DNA of 64,000 nucleotides from Polytrichum commune (GCA_950295325.1 OX485808.1:18374527-18438526), one strand, 5' to 3'. Counted from the stretch's first letter, positions 33,701 through 45,759 are shown. Program-made: numbers and translations. Notes: generated by a model not told the origin, from the sequence alone.

Positions 33701-35551
33701 CAAACATACGAACGTTGTGCAATTCTCTTGTGTCAATGTAAAAAATTGCCTTTTTCTCATCGAAAAATCCGTAAATCTAACATCTCTAGTCAAATTTCAT
33801 CATTCCTTTCGCCAACACATGACGATGGCCTTGGACTCATGTGCTAGTAAGGCATACACCAAAAAAAAACAACTAGAAAAGTCTATATCCGACGCTTCGC
33901 ATCGAAAGTTTTGCATGCAAAGCACGGGTAATTGGTCGCACTTTCTCTTACACCAACAAAGCCACATAAGTACCTACATATCCCCCAAAGAAGGTCGTAT
34001 CAAAAAAGCGGGGACTCGATCGACCGTTTTATGCATCCACCTTGGAAGCATCGCATAATAATTTTGCATGGGATTGCCTCGCAAACAAGCGGAGCTTAAA
34101 ATGAGGTCGGCGTACGATGAAGGCTAACATGCATCGGCATCATGAGGTTACAACAACAACAATCCCGAATATGATAAAGGAGGGCAAAGCGAATGGTCGA
34201 AAAAGGAGTGGGCGTGTGAGTTGTATGGGGCTTTGGGAAAAGTGCCAAGTGTGCCAAAAGTGGCTCAAATCAGTCACTCTTTTGCTGCCCGTTTTTGGAT
34301 CACCGGGGCATGTAAATTTTCCCCATACTTTGTGTGTGTACGGAGCCCACAAGAAAGAAAGTAACGGTGCCTTTCCTTTACGGCTTTTATTAGAACTCAA
34401 GCCCACACATCGATCGACCGGGCAATTTCAAAATGAACTTAGCGTGACCCAAGTGTGATGAGCCCTTCCACACCACTGCTCATACCGACCACCTTCTTCT
34501 ATTATTAGTGTTTGTTGTTGTTTATTTTATGACTCCCCCTTTCGCTTCATACGCTTACCGATTTCTTTAATCAATACTACTTATTGAGGAAGAATTATTG
34601 GGTGGCCTCAATGATGATGATGATCATCATCATCATGTGTCTCTCTAAAGCACCGAGTGGAGTAAAAAAGCTCGGGAGTAGCTTTCTCAAGCTATACCAA
34701 AGTCTCTTTGTTGCCCAACCAAGGCTCCTTATGTGTGATCAACCAAAGCCCTTCTAGACAACAAGCTCAATATATATGTTATATTGGGGTTTGTTTTTTC
34801 TTAAAGAAATTTTGTTTTGTTTGGAGAGAATTCAAGTGGAATTTGTAAGCAGAAAAGGGGGCTAACAACCTAGTAATAATAAACAAAATCCATAAACAGA
34901 AAAGGGTCCCGAGTTTGATGAAATGCTAGAGTTATCCCTAAGTATAGCAAATGGAACCATGGGTGAAGTATGAAACCATGAGTTTACGAGGATTAACGCA
35001 AAGTCATTTATGTTTTCTTATTGCTTAAATTACCGTGCACAAAGAGTGGCTAGGTCATGTGATTCAAAAATGGCGTTCTAACTTGTCCTACTAGGACGGG
35101 TGGACTGAGCTAGCCTTTGCATAGGCTGATCCACGATTTAGGCCAACAAGTCCCATGCGCATACCCTATTCGAAATCTTAACATTCTCTCAAAGCTTTCA
35201 AGATGGGAAGAGCGAGGTCCCAAAAGTTTCATCCAACTTCTACCGATGCACAACGAGCTAACAAGCTTTTAACCAACAAAGAAACAAAATCTCAAAGAAG
35301 GATCTACCCCACAATTTTTTGTCCCTTGTCGAGCGCCATTACGAATATTTCTATTAACAAATCTTGGATGAGTCATCAACAAAAACAAAGTTGGAAATCG
35401 AAGGCTACACGGTTGTTGATTCCTTAGTTCAATACACAAGTTGCATGATTCATTAGTTAATTGAGCAAAGCCCACCATCTTCAACCGCACACGTCCTTTA
35501 CGATGTATGTTCTCCGATCCTCACCACACCACACACGGAATCAAAGCTCCA
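33701..35551. other. CpG-richer stretch without a recognised gene
   Basis: The frames at 34117-34458 (113 codons) and 35203-35427 (74 codons) have opposite-strand shadows of similar length and no domain. A perfect 26-bp palindrome of ATG/CAT triplets lies at 34611-34636. CpG is visibly more frequent than in the neighbouring AT-rich DNA. Confidence 0.4.
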
Positions 35552-35767
35552 CCAAATATAGTATTTAGTGTGACTTCCTATTTGAATTTACACGGTGCTA
35601 TATATAATATACTATTGAAATCATTTCTTACCAAGTAAAGTTGTCGATGTTCTGTAATGTCCAAACTACCAATCTAACATTTGTTGATAAAACATGAGAC
35701 ATACAGTAAATAGACCTAGCATTACGTAATTCCAAATAGTTAGTGACACTAAGTATCATATTTAATG
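35552..35767 (+). mobile_element. E3: short TA-type MITE
   Basis: Left end CCAAATATAGTATTTAGTG (diverged), right end AAGTATCATATTTAATG followed by TA. About 216 bp; the interior does not match E1 or E2, so it is a different subfamily with the same ends. Confidence 0.65.
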
Positions 35768-36156
35768 TAGTTGTCCGTTGAAGAAAGCGTAACCGAATAA
35801 CACCCGCTTCATACCCTAGAGGGATACGTTAGTCAACCCAATGACGGTTGACCATAGCTTAGAATCCACATACATACTATAGTTGACCGTATAGAGAATA
35901 AACTTATTACACCGAAGGAGGGGGAATATTCCCCCCGACTCGAGCCTTTGCCCGTTACAGACACGCTGTAAAGGGGAATTTAAGTTCAATAAACAAAAGG
36001 CCGACTTGGGTCCAAAGGAACTCAATAGACGGAGCTCGAGTGAGTAGTTCCAAATGCCTTTGGAAGTTACAAATTATGAGTGTGAACGAGTCAGCCTCCC
36101 TCCCCTGTAGGCTCGGATTGGCATGGTGTGGGGTGGTTCACTTTATTATACACTGA

Positions 36157-36417
36157 GGGCTGGCCACTTCACACACGAGACTGAGAGCCCGAGACCTCGA
36201 ACCATCTCCGACCTCTCGACCAATCACATATAGTATGTATGGGAGTGGGCCCTCAAGCTCTAGTGTTATGCAGTGCAATAATGTCTTAGGGCCACTTCAC
36301 ACACGAGACTGAGAGCCCGAGACCTCGAACCGTCTCCGACCTCTCGACCAATCACATATAGTATGTATGGGAGCGGGCCCTCAAGCTCTAGTGTTATGCA
36401 GTGCAATAATGTCTTAG
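36157..36417. repeat. 128-bp tandem duplication of a family A end
   Basis: GGCCACTTCACACACGAGAC begins at 36162, 36290 and 36418, exactly 128 bp apart. The first two units are almost identical (differences such as ACCATCTCC/ACCGTCTCC and GGGAGTGGG/GGGAGCGGG). Each unit carries the A left end, a CTCTCGACCAATCACATATA stretch and GGGCCCTCAAGCTCTAGTG. The third start leads into the normal A3 body. Confidence 0.9.
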
Positions 36418-36916
36418 GGCCACTTCACACACGAGACTGAGAGCCCGTGACGATTACATTTCAAGCACTCTCGTTGGTGGACAAGGCGGAGCCCGTCCAA
36501 GTTCGCTTCCCACTACCCTTGATGAGGGACCGGTGGAGTAGGTGAGTGCAAGATGATGGATGTAAAGTTGACATGGATTCCTACATGGTATTGAATGGAA
36601 CACGGTTCACGGTCACTTGGACAATTTTCAAAAATCACCTCTTGGAGGTAGGCCGAACACAAAACTGGGTGACCATGGCATTCCGAACGCTCGTAACCGT
36701 TGGTTTATTCTATTTTATCATGGGCGAGTGCCCGCGTGAATAGAAATCCATTGAAATAGCATCTGGTTGAGGGCCCGGGCACATATGACTTCACGCCACG
36801 CTTGAGGGTATGTGACCACACTACATGGTTTGGGAGGTGTGTTGGGACGGCCTTTCGGACACTTTCTTTTTGGGCTCTCACAATCTCATGGTCACGGCTC
36901 GTGTGTGAAGTGGCCC
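36417..36916 (+). mobile_element. A3: family A Harbinger-type MITE
   Basis: Left GGGCCACTTCACACACGAG after TTA; right CTCGTGTGTGAAGTGGCCC then TTC. The body matches A2 and A6 (GACAAGGCGGAGCCCGTCC, ATGGATGTAAAGTTGAC). The left end is preceded by two extra copies of the terminal unit. Confidence 0.85.
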
Positions 36917-36944
36917 TTCGACATGTACGTGTGTATCACTACTC

Positions 36945-37176
36945 GGGGAGAACTGGCGGTTAATTAGTTACATATGAACCGGCATAGTTTGAGAAATAAC
37001 CGGTTGAAGTTGGAGACTTTGGGAGAATTACCGATCATGTTTGAGGAATCTATACAAGAACATACCTCGCATGAATGAAAGCAACACCGGAAGATGTCAA
37101 CATGTGACCGGGTGGACTTAGAATCACATGGATCTTGACCGACCATATATATATGCCCAAACACACACTTCCCGGG
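36945..37176 (+). mobile_element. H4: family H copy
   Basis: Starts GGGGAGAACTGGCGGTTA, ends ACACTTCCCGGG-like. Matches H1 through TTTGAGAAATAACCGGTTG, GAAGATGTCAACATGTGACC and GGATCTTGACCGACCAT. It keeps most CCGG sites, suggesting a younger copy than H2. Confidence 0.75.
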
Positions 37177-37432
37177 CACTCGTGTGTATTCAATGTACCC
37201 TAGTAAACTCGGAAGTTGACCACCGTGTCATTGATACAAATGTGAATGTTGGATGCACACTATATACATAGCAAACAGTGTTGTTGGTGGACATTCATTC
37301 AACATAAACATAAACACTAGTGAGTTGACTTTGCGCTAAATAGAACAAGCGGGACAAGAGACATGAGGAAAACACCTGGTTGAGGGTTTAGGAAGGTGTC
37401 TGTATAGCTTGCAGGGGGGGTTCTATCTCCAC

Positions 37433-37462
37433 CATGAAGAAGAAGAAGAAGAAGAAGAAGAG
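37433..37462. repeat. (GAA)n microsatellite
   Basis: Ten or so GAA/AAG triplets. They encode the Lys run at the start of the 86-codon frame 37434-37694. Confidence 0.9.
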
Positions 37463-37669
37463 CAGCCTTAAAGAAGGAACCTGGAATGAATCCACGTACA
37501 GGCCCCGTCCGAATGTTTGTGGGCCTTTTCCTTTTTGTCAAACTTTGAAAGAGCAGCGAGTGTACGTGCTGGCTTCAATCATTGGAGTGGTGGTGGGAGC
37601 CGTGTGTGGATGGATGAGTCTACACGTTTCCATCCAATTTTGGGGCGTGTTCATCCCCCACTTGGTGAT

Positions 37670-38296
37670 TTTAAACCGACTCCTAATCGGTTGAGATCCT
37701 AGTGTTTGCAAGTCCAATCGGTTACATGTTGATGGCATCCTCCGGTTTTCCTTTTATTGGTTCTGTATGTAGGACTGTAGGACAGAGACTATGCATCAAC
37801 TTCTTCGTTTCAAGAGCAAATTTCCTAACCACTTTGTGTTCACACTTGAACGTTACTTGTTCTTGTTATTTTTGGTCCACTTTATTTAATGTGGATGTTA
37901 ACTATAGTTTATATATAAGTGCTCTCTAAAATGCATTGAAAGAAATCTAGTTAACTATACTTAGGCGGTTATTGATTATTTATTTTTTAAATTGCGGGTG
38001 ATAAATGAGTAGCTTCAATCCTTGACCCGTATTTGAGAAGAAGGTGCACAAAATCCAAGAAAGGTTTGGTATAGTGAATAGCCATGGATTGGCATGAGCA
38101 AAGTAATCAACTACAATTGTAGTCTTTCGTAGCAAAGGACAGAGCCTCCCGGTTCTACCGTTTTCTTGTTAAGTTGGGGTGTATTCAATCAATACCTCTA
38201 AAATGATCGGTAATTTCCCTACAATCTTGAACTTGAACCGGTTGGTTATTTCTCAAACTCAACCGGTTTATTTATAACTAGCTGCCGGTTCTCCCC
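37670..38296 (-). mobile_element. H5: family H copy split by an insertion
   Basis: The two halves (about 37670-37760 and 38180-38296) match the reverse of H1: CGGTTGAGATCCTAGTG and CCAATCGGTTACATGTTGA on the left, CCTCTAAAATGATCGGTAAT and TTTCTCAAACTCAACCGG on the right. About 410-420 bp of unrelated sequence lies between them; its own ends are not clear. Confidence 0.7.
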
Positions 38297-38690
38297 GATC
38301 AACGCTCCGTTTGTGTTTTGTAGGGGGTTTGTTTTAGTGGCGATTGCGTCCGTGAGAATTATGGAAACGTCGGAAAGTATTCCGTGTTCTTGTAGATTTG
38401 GAGGCGCGAATTGGAGATACGTCTCCGTATTGGGGGAAAAGGTTGGCCCGGTTGATTTGGATGTCGATGAGTGGTCCAAAGGCGAAGAGGTTATTATCAC
38501 ACACCAAGTGTAGCATGTCCTCCATCCAACACCAAGAAAGTTGACTTTTAAGTCGTAGTTTTCAAGTATGTGAGGCTTTCTCCTTGTATGTCTCATCGAT
38601 TGCATTCAATGAGGCGATGGTATTGATGAGTAGGATTTAGGGTTAGCGTTTCTAGTATTTGGTTTGCCACATGTATCGTGACGTGACGTA
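38297..38690. other. CpG-rich stretch, no recognised gene
   Basis: Frames of 66 codons (plus, 38313-38513) and 119 codons (minus, 38246-38605) overlap. The minus one ends inside H5, and neither shows a domain. Confidence 0.35.
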
Positions 38691-39037
38691 GGGCCACTTC
38701 ACACACGAGACTGATTGCCCGTGGCCATTGCATTCTTAAGGTCTCTCGTGGGTCCAAAAGCCAATGACCGTGAAAGATCGCTTCACACTAGAAGGCGCAT
38801 TGCATGAGGGTCCAAATGATGTTTTACGGATGAAAAGTCTACGTGGATTCCTACATGGCAGAATATAAACAATGCTTCGTGATCTATTAACACATGTCCA
38901 CTTCCAAGAGGTTGGCTTGACGCAGGTCCCAACGTACCGTGTCGGAATCAGGGACCTTAGACGATTGGTATGGCCTTTGAATCAGAGTGAAGGACAATTA
39001 CATGGTCATAGCCCTTGGCTCGAGTGTGAAGTGACCC
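38691..39037 (+). mobile_element. A4: short family A MITE
   Basis: Left GGGCCACTTCACACACGAG after GTA, right GGCTCGAGTGTGAAGTGACCC before TTA (39038-39040). 347 bp, shorter than the other copies, with a largely different centre after TGGATTCCTACATGGCA. Confidence 0.8.
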
Positions 39038-39040
39038 TTA

Positions 39041-40520
39041 GATTAATTCCTTTTTTCTTTATTTTTCTTTTGGCACAAAACTTGGACTTTCTCATTGCAA
39101 TCATGTTTATCTTAATTAGACATGAATACAACAACTTTGATAGGTTTTGTATGTATGTGTTCTTGCAATTCCATATGAAAAGGGAGGAAGTAAGATCTAG
39201 GAATGTAATAATTGTTTTTTGGCTCAATTAGCCTTGGGTGCACCCGAAGTTTGCTACGTAATGAAGATGTATTTTGCTAAAACCAACACACTCGAAATGT
39301 TGTGGAACATGTACATGTTGATTATAAGAGACATTGACCACCTTAACCCGGAAATGCCCAAGAAGCCAAAAATATGGTTGTGAGCGTTTTTCAGAGATGT
39401 ATTTCTCAAACATGTAAAGTGCTTGTATAACGATTTGATGGAGACCAATAATGAAGATCCATGTTCTACCTACATGGTTACGATTTTAGAATAAATCTCA
39501 AAAACTTTTTCTTGTATGCCAACACAAAATAAAGTTTCTAATTCTTACTTTACAAGACATCTTGATTCAAGCTAAAGCCCTAAGCTTTTAGAGATTAATA
39601 TCAAGTTTCAGTATTGATTTTAAATCACATATGAACAAAACTTCAAAACCCTCATAAACTTTGTATATAGAATTCAAATTACACGTATTTTGATGCGTTG
39701 CAATCCCCTATCAATCGCTACCAATAATCTTCTCAAAATATAATAAACAATTACACCATCTCAGTGTTTTAAATGGCGGTATTAGCACCATCTACCTTGT
39801 CTCCTCCTGTTGCAAAATAGTTTGAATAGACCCCAAAAAATATTTTTAAAACATTGCAATGGACTTTTCCCACTTTCATGGTTTTCTCTTTAATTTTGTT
39901 TGGTGGTGAGATATAGTCAACGAACCTTCCGAAATGCACAGGAGAACCATTGATTCTAAGTTGAAGTTGGCTTTTGGAGTCATCGTCTCGCCACTCTCGT
40001 CTACTAGGCTCACGGAAAATGCACCTATAGACCAGGCTCCACGTGTTGTTGTGGTTAAACACTTGCTTTTCAAGAGTTTGTAAGCATTCTTGCTTCCAAG
40101 GTAGATGAGGCTAATGTGGAATCGTTCAGTTAATGGATTCGAGCATTAGAAGCTTGAGCAAGTAAACAGTTGCAAACCATGATCAAAGAATTTGAAATCG
40201 TTGAAATCGGAGTTGAGATTGGTGTCGATTTAGGCTTCATAATTGAAGATACTCTACTTCCCAACGTGGTGTTATAGGGGGGGAACTCTTTTATCATTGA
40301 GTGTTGTGTAAGTGGACAACGTCATTAGCATATTCTGCATGGGCCCTTTGCCAGTGAAAAACCAAGCTTAATGCCAATATTAGTTGTGTCGTGTCTCTAA
40401 AGTGGTCACATGTACGATAAAATGTTGCCGAATTTGTTTTCCACTATACAATACCCACGGTATAAGTTGATCGGCACCCCACAACTCCACTCCTGATTTG
40501 CCCACCTCTGCCACAAAATT
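39041..40520. other. No gene seen
   Basis: Minus frames of 97 and 65 codons overlap at 39769-40073, and others lie at 39228-39448. None has a recognisable domain, and the overlaps are typical of chance ORFs. Confidence 0.4.
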
Positions 40521-40531
40521 CAACCGTGTCA

Positions 40532-40600
40532 TAGCTCAGTGGATAGCACTCCTCATTACGGAGGATGGTGGTTGTCGTTTGACTTTTGGAACAGTTAGTG
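40532..40600 (+). ncRNA. tRNA-like Pol III head (SINE remnant or tRNA relic)
   Basis: TAGCTCAGTGG is a perfect A box and is followed by ATAGCACTCC, a TCATTAC loop closed by GGAG, and a degenerate B box GGTTGTCGTTTGAC. Position 33 of the anticodon loop is not T and the stems are imperfect, so it is not a functional tRNA. It resembles the candidate at 19946-20006. Confidence 0.5.
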
Positions 40601-41021
40601 ACCCAAAAATCATCAAGGCGATGACTAGATCACCATGCATTGCTGACTCGCCGAATTAAAGCAATTGTACCGCCGATTGGGAGTGAACACCATGTGTATG
40701 AGTAAGGAAGCTAAACTGAATCAGCCTCATCTACCTCATCGGGGCACCTTTAACACATGTAAATGCGTGGACATTGACATTAAAATACTCAACAATAAGT
40801 TCTTGCACCATGAGGCCAAAAATAACATGAGCATAATTCCCCTTATATTCTCATAGGGATGCCTTAGAAAATAAACCGACATATGCATTTTAATGAATCA
40901 CACAAGTTGACAACTTCCGGGTTTTTTTTCTTCATATTTTAATTGGTGAGGGCCCACATGGACAGGAAGTTGTCCAACAAATCGGTTGGGAATCGGGCAA
41001 GATATATTTTGATGGAAAAAA

Positions 41022-41044
41022 AAAACAACAACAACAACAACAAC
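41022..41044. repeat. A-rich/(CAA)n microsatellite
   Basis: An A run followed by seven or so CAA triplets. Confidence 0.9.
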
Positions 41045-41517
41045 TAGCCGGAAAGTTATCTAGCATGCTATCATGTAAACCTTGGGGCTTGCCCTACCCT
41101 TTTGGAAAGGGCACACCCACCGTAGGCTTAGCATCATCATGGAGGCAACTCATTCTTATGTGCATCATGCATCATCAATCATTAGTCTTATTCGGAGGAG
41201 GCATACACAAAGAAGATGCAAGTAGTGGAATAGAGTCTACATACATACAAGGGGTATAACAATCAACACCCTTTATTCTCTATTATATACGTATCAAAGA
41301 TGTAATCTCTACAATCACATTATTAAAATTAGCTATGCGAATCGCCAAGATTGTTGCGACATCCTCCGGTGAATGGGAGTCAATGGTGAAACACATGCCA
41401 CCTCCCATGTACTCGGATTTAGTAAAACAAATAATTATATGTCTGCCTAGTATATTGGGTGAATACTGCTCGTCAAATTCCTGGACTCAAATAGCCCTTG
41501 AACACAATTACGAACTA

Positions 41518-41600
41518 GGTAACCGGCGAGAGGGCCAGGGTTATGACCTGGGGCCGGTGATGCTCACGCGGCGATAACCCCGGCCCTCTCGCCGGTTACC
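41518..41600. repeat. GC-rich perfect hairpin
   Basis: 19-bp perfect arms GGTAACCGGCGAGAGGGCC (41518-41536) and its complement (41582-41600). After one mismatch the pairing continues GGGTTAT/ATAACCC, about 27 bp per arm with a 29-nt loop. GC content far exceeds the surroundings. It sits four bases from the TIR element at 41605 and shares the GGTTAC motif with its ends. Confidence 0.85.
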
Positions 41601-41604
41601 CGAT

Positions 41605-42111
41605 GTAACCATCTGTTTAGAGGGTCGAGCTCCGGTGTAGGTCTTTGTGGCGGGTTTGCTTCTGAGTTTCAAGCTGGTTTATTGGAGTTTGTGATTGGTT
41701 TGTAGGTGTTTTAGTCGATTTTGTTCCATCTTCACAAAACATGCCACGAAGAGGCAGATATGGTCGTGAAAGGTTTACAACTAGCTTGGATTGTCTGCTC
41801 TTCTCTATTCCTTCTTCTTTCTACGTTGTTGAGGACGATGGCGGGCTCAGAGGTGGAGGTTCTTGGAAGCCATGGGATTCTTGAATCGTGTGAGGCAATG
41901 GACGACCCCGGAGCGTCACGGCCACGCGGGCGTTGGATGTGTAGGGATTTGAATTTATGGCACTAAAAATATATAGATGGTAGCTTTGCACTACTACTTG
42001 GTAGGTAGGAAACTAGAAGGAGGGTCATAGGTTATGGATTGTTTTCCACCATGCTCATGAACCAATAGAAGGTAGCCACGTCATCGAGACCCTCTAAACA
42101 TATGGTTACGT
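41605..42111. mobile_element. TIR element J, possible captured coding segment
   Basis: 22-bp ends GTAACCATCTGTTTAGAGGG(TC) and the complement of GTAACCATATGTTTAGAGGG(TC), one mismatch. No clean flanking duplication. The interior is GC-richer than the neighbourhood and holds an 81-codon frame (41721-41966) with a hydrophobic run (LAWIVCSSLFLLLSTLL) followed by a polar segment. This could be a captured gene fragment, but I recognise no family. Confidence 0.6.
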
Positions 42112-42789
42112 AATGTTACATTGAGCTTCGTGTTAACAAATAATTAAATATCTCATAAAATTTGAAGTGATGTGGTTGTTGATGTCATGCCCGCAATGCT
42201 TATGTGACTCTCGAGTGAACCTATGCTCGGGTACTTGAAAGTACGGGCTATGGTAATTTAGAAGAAATACCACCATAGAATATCATGCTACTTGTTGGTG
42301 GCCAAAGAGGAGGAAGTACCACTAGGCTAGTATCACCCGTTGATGGTGTTCTCCACATCATTAGAAAGTGGTGATCAAGTGGTCATGAGCAAATCGGAGC
42401 CTAGGCTGATTTTACACTAAGTTTTTTTAATTTTTAATTTTTAATAATAAGGCATCCCGTGTCTCAAAACTCCAATTGACAAACTTTGTTTATTGAAAAA
42501 CGGTCCCAAGCCCTAATGTTTGAAAATAGTTTACCTTCTGGGTATAGTACCAAGAAAACATTCCATCCCGAAATTGAATTCATTCTTTTTTTTTGTATGT
42601 ATGTCCATGTACTCTCAATATTTTGATGGATTTGTTTGATGCCATGATCCGTCGGGTATCAAATTTCAAGTATTTTTTTAATGCTTTTTATTTACATTCT
42701 AAGTATATAAAAAAATGATGCTAATGTGGATGTGTCTGATTCGGTGTTTGGTCTTAAAACGGGCATCTAAGATATATGGATGTTATTTG
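42112..42789. other. No gene seen
   Basis: AT-rich sequence with no frame over 60 codons and no transposon end found. Confidence 0.45.
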
Positions 42790-43050
42790 GATCAATTTTG
42801 AAGTTCTCCAACTTTTATTTTGGTTGCAATGGCAAATCAACTACGAAGCATCAACAATTTTCGGATTGAAAATTGGACCTCCTCTTATTTAGTTATAGTT
42901 AGTTGAATCCTTAGTTGATTCCTCCCAATTTTGTTCACCATTCAATGTGGAGTAGTTAATTGAATTTGAAAACATAGGCTGATATCTTTCACACACATAT
43001 CTTTTGGTGTATGTTCTTTGATCATCATTGAACCACACACCCATCACACA
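42790..43050 (+). repeat. K2: dispersed repeat K
   Basis: CAATGTGGAGTAGTTAATTG ... TCTTTTGGTGTATGTTCTTTGATC matches K1 at 10950-11045. The 105-codon frame 43028-43345 begins at its edge. Confidence 0.6.
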
Positions 43051-45382
43051 TGCTGAAACAAGATTGTTAACATTCTCATGTTTTGTAAACTACTGTAGAT
43101 GCAATAGTCAACATAAATGGGCAAAGGGAGACTCTAAATGGTCGTTTTATAACTCAAAGAATCTCCCCTTTGACAACGAATGGGGTGTTCATAAAAACTC
43201 CAATCATTACGAAGAATTTGTTCATGGGCACAAATTGGATTTGCTAACTGTACCAACTACACTAATCGTGTGTTTCATACCACGAGCTAGTTTGAAATCG
43301 GAAACACTTGATGCGGATTTCACTGACGCATATTCCTATCGATGAAATTGATGAAGATAATGTCATACTTTTGTGAAACAATGTGAAAGACTCATGAGTC
43401 GACTGTTTTGAATGATACGGTATACACGCACGTTTCTAAGTTTCAAACCATTCTCTACCTTCGATTTCTTGATGAACATTTTAACACGATCACAACCCTT
43501 CTTGTCTACCTTACCAACAACTCATGGTCACATGCTTTTTATTTCTTATACAACTATATTTAGCACATCACAATGACAAACAATGGACGTTTTCTATTCA
43601 TAGTTCTCAATGGACATATCCCTAAACACACTACCACGGAACAAATCACCACATGTTGGCAACCCACTACCATAGTTTGAAGAATAAAGTGAGGACGAAA
43701 TCTTCAACCACTTTTTCCCCCTACTTACATGATTCCTTCATCGATTGGTGGAGAGTGGGTCACATCATATAACAATGATCTTAGCGTATATAGGGTAGTA
43801 TTATGATGCAACTTGCATCATTATTGTTATTATGGAGCTCAATTAGGGCTGCTTCTTCCTTAGGTCAAGCCTGGAGGATTTGGAGCCTAAATTGCAGGAT
43901 CAGGTGTCTTTGGGACATGTGTCCTAGGCATATATGGTTTCTATATTAAGCTCCTCCTATTGAGAATTGAAGCTAAAACCAACAGACTGGGAGATATTAT
44001 ATAACCTTATTAATGAATGTTTAGGGAAGCGTTAGGTAGTGCATGTATGTATACTAGCTACCAGGCCACCTAGAATCCCATATTGGGAAGATCTGAGGGT
44101 TGTATTTGTAGACATAAAGTTTATACCTAATACCTAGGAGGACTACTAGAGATTTATTACTAGTGGTGGCCATTAAAGTATATATCTAGGGTTTGATTTT
44201 GAAGAGCCCCAATGCAAGGCCCAAAATAGAACGGAGCAGGGACTGTTGGGCCAGTGTCAAAATTCAAGGTGCCAAACTACAACCGACTAATCATCATCAT
44301 AAAATTAGCCCAACAGCCTCCACCAAATTTTCCCTGCAGGAAGGGCGACATGTTGTGTAGAATACGCTATCTATATACTCATCACTCCTTTGGTAATTGG
44401 ACATCATGAAAGTGCAAAGTAACTTCATGAAAGGGCTCCAGCCTACTTGTTGTAGGTGTGTTCTACCGATTTCACGAGCCTTCTAATTAGTTCAAGATTC
44501 TTATGAACCAACTTGACATGTGGCACACCTTGATTTCATGATAGTGGATTTTTATCTGTAGCGACTTCATGAATCTCCATATCAATTTCGTGAATTTTTG
44601 CAAACCAAGTGGTTCTTGTATTCTCAACTTCTCTCAGCTTCTTGCCTTCTCGTTTCGTGTTCTTTGCCTTCTCGTTTTGCAACGTCCGGTTGTTGACGAG
44701 AGACTTCGTATTGGGTCTAACAATAGAATCGATTTGGAGAAGCGAATTTGTATGCCCACATACAACTTTCTAGTTCTCTAGCAATGTGATGCAATTCTCT
44801 AGTTCTATAGTGTGTTGATCCAGTTCATTAGCACGTTCGGGTTCTCTTACGAGGTTTTGTAATGGTTACCTACCTCAAGGCCTCTTTTGCACGACTCACT
44901 AGAAAGTGATAGTATTGTATTTTCTCTCCACATCCTCTGTGTCCACAAACTCTGATACACAAATTTCATTCATATTCACTAATTGTAGACAATCGCAAAA
45001 CTCGTAATTTATTCATATCACTTTAGCGTCTAGAGTGGATAAGTCAACCAAATCTAAGTGAATGAATTAGCAAACGCTGAGTGAACAAATCAACAAATTC
45101 TATGATTACCTACAATTTGTTAATTTGATTTATTCAATTTGATTACTTTGCGATTTATTCAGATCACTCAAGTCGTCTCATAGATGATCATAGAATTTGC
45201 GGGGGCACACTGTAAGTGACCAAATACTATGACTTTGTTGGTTCCTTACAAACATGTGGTTAGTTTCAGTCTATATATCTCAAGTTATCTCCTACATAAT
45301 CATTGAATTTGTGGGGCTTGCTGTAGCTACACCTAGTGACCCGTGTAAATATAACCGCATAGATGATGCACTTCGCTCATGA
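43051..45382. other. No gene seen
   Basis: 43820-44350 differs in texture (GC-richer, TATATAACC motif, TAGGG words) and could be a solo LTR or another insertion, but I could not match two ends. 44980-45200 has several short mirrored AATTTGTT/GAATTAG words without a clean hairpin. Confidence 0.35.
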
Positions 45383-45679
45383 ATCATACACTTCATTTTT
45401 AACGGGGGCATATCTTATGCTAACACAAATGAACGTTATGGTTATCCTCACAAAACTATGAGGAGCGTAACCAACACTTTTGAAGAAATTGGTCAATTAG
45501 TGCCCAAACACATAGGCGGTGTTCGCTATCCAATTTTACAAGACGAGCGCATTCAATTGTTAGTAGATAGACTTCATGTAGATCTAGACATGACAATAGA
45601 ATCTATCCATCGTCAGATGGATGAAGCTTTTCAATTCCAATGCCATGTATCTATTAGTTGTGTTTCAAAAGCCATTTGA
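45383..45679 (+). pseudogene. Transposase N-terminal HTH remnant (IS630/Tc1-like)
   Basis: The frame runs from a TGA at 45380-45382 to a TGA at 45677-45679. It reads NGGISYANTNERYGYPHKT, SVTNTFEEIGQLVPKHIGG, then LQDERIQLLVDRLHVD, MTIESIHRQMDEAF and VSISCVSKAI. This is the layout of paired helix-turn-helix domains of IS630/Tc1-mariner transposases: a first HTH with a YG.P..T turn, a G...P...GG linker, then a T...I...M and S.S.VSKA second HTH. After the TGA the same frame continues CRVGFIRELMHYKLYN for about 30 more codons. No DDE catalytic core is found downstream, so it is a fragment. Confidence 0.55.
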
Positions 45680-45759
45680 TGTCGAGTTGGATTTATCCGC
45701 GAGTTGATGCACTACAAACTATATAATTTTAACAACGATGAATGTCACTCCTTCACATT

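Noticed and set aside
33633-34058. 141-codon frame as a gene
   Set aside because: It begins inside dispersed repeat L2, has no recognisable domain and its composition looks like translated spacer.
37434-37694. 86-codon frame with a Lys run and a hydrophobic segment (possible small membrane protein)
   Set aside because: The Lys run is a GAA microsatellite and the C-terminus lies inside family H copy H5; no paralogue.
43820-44350. Solo LTR
   Set aside because: Texture differs from the flanks but no TG...CA ends with a 5-bp duplication or second copy could be shown.
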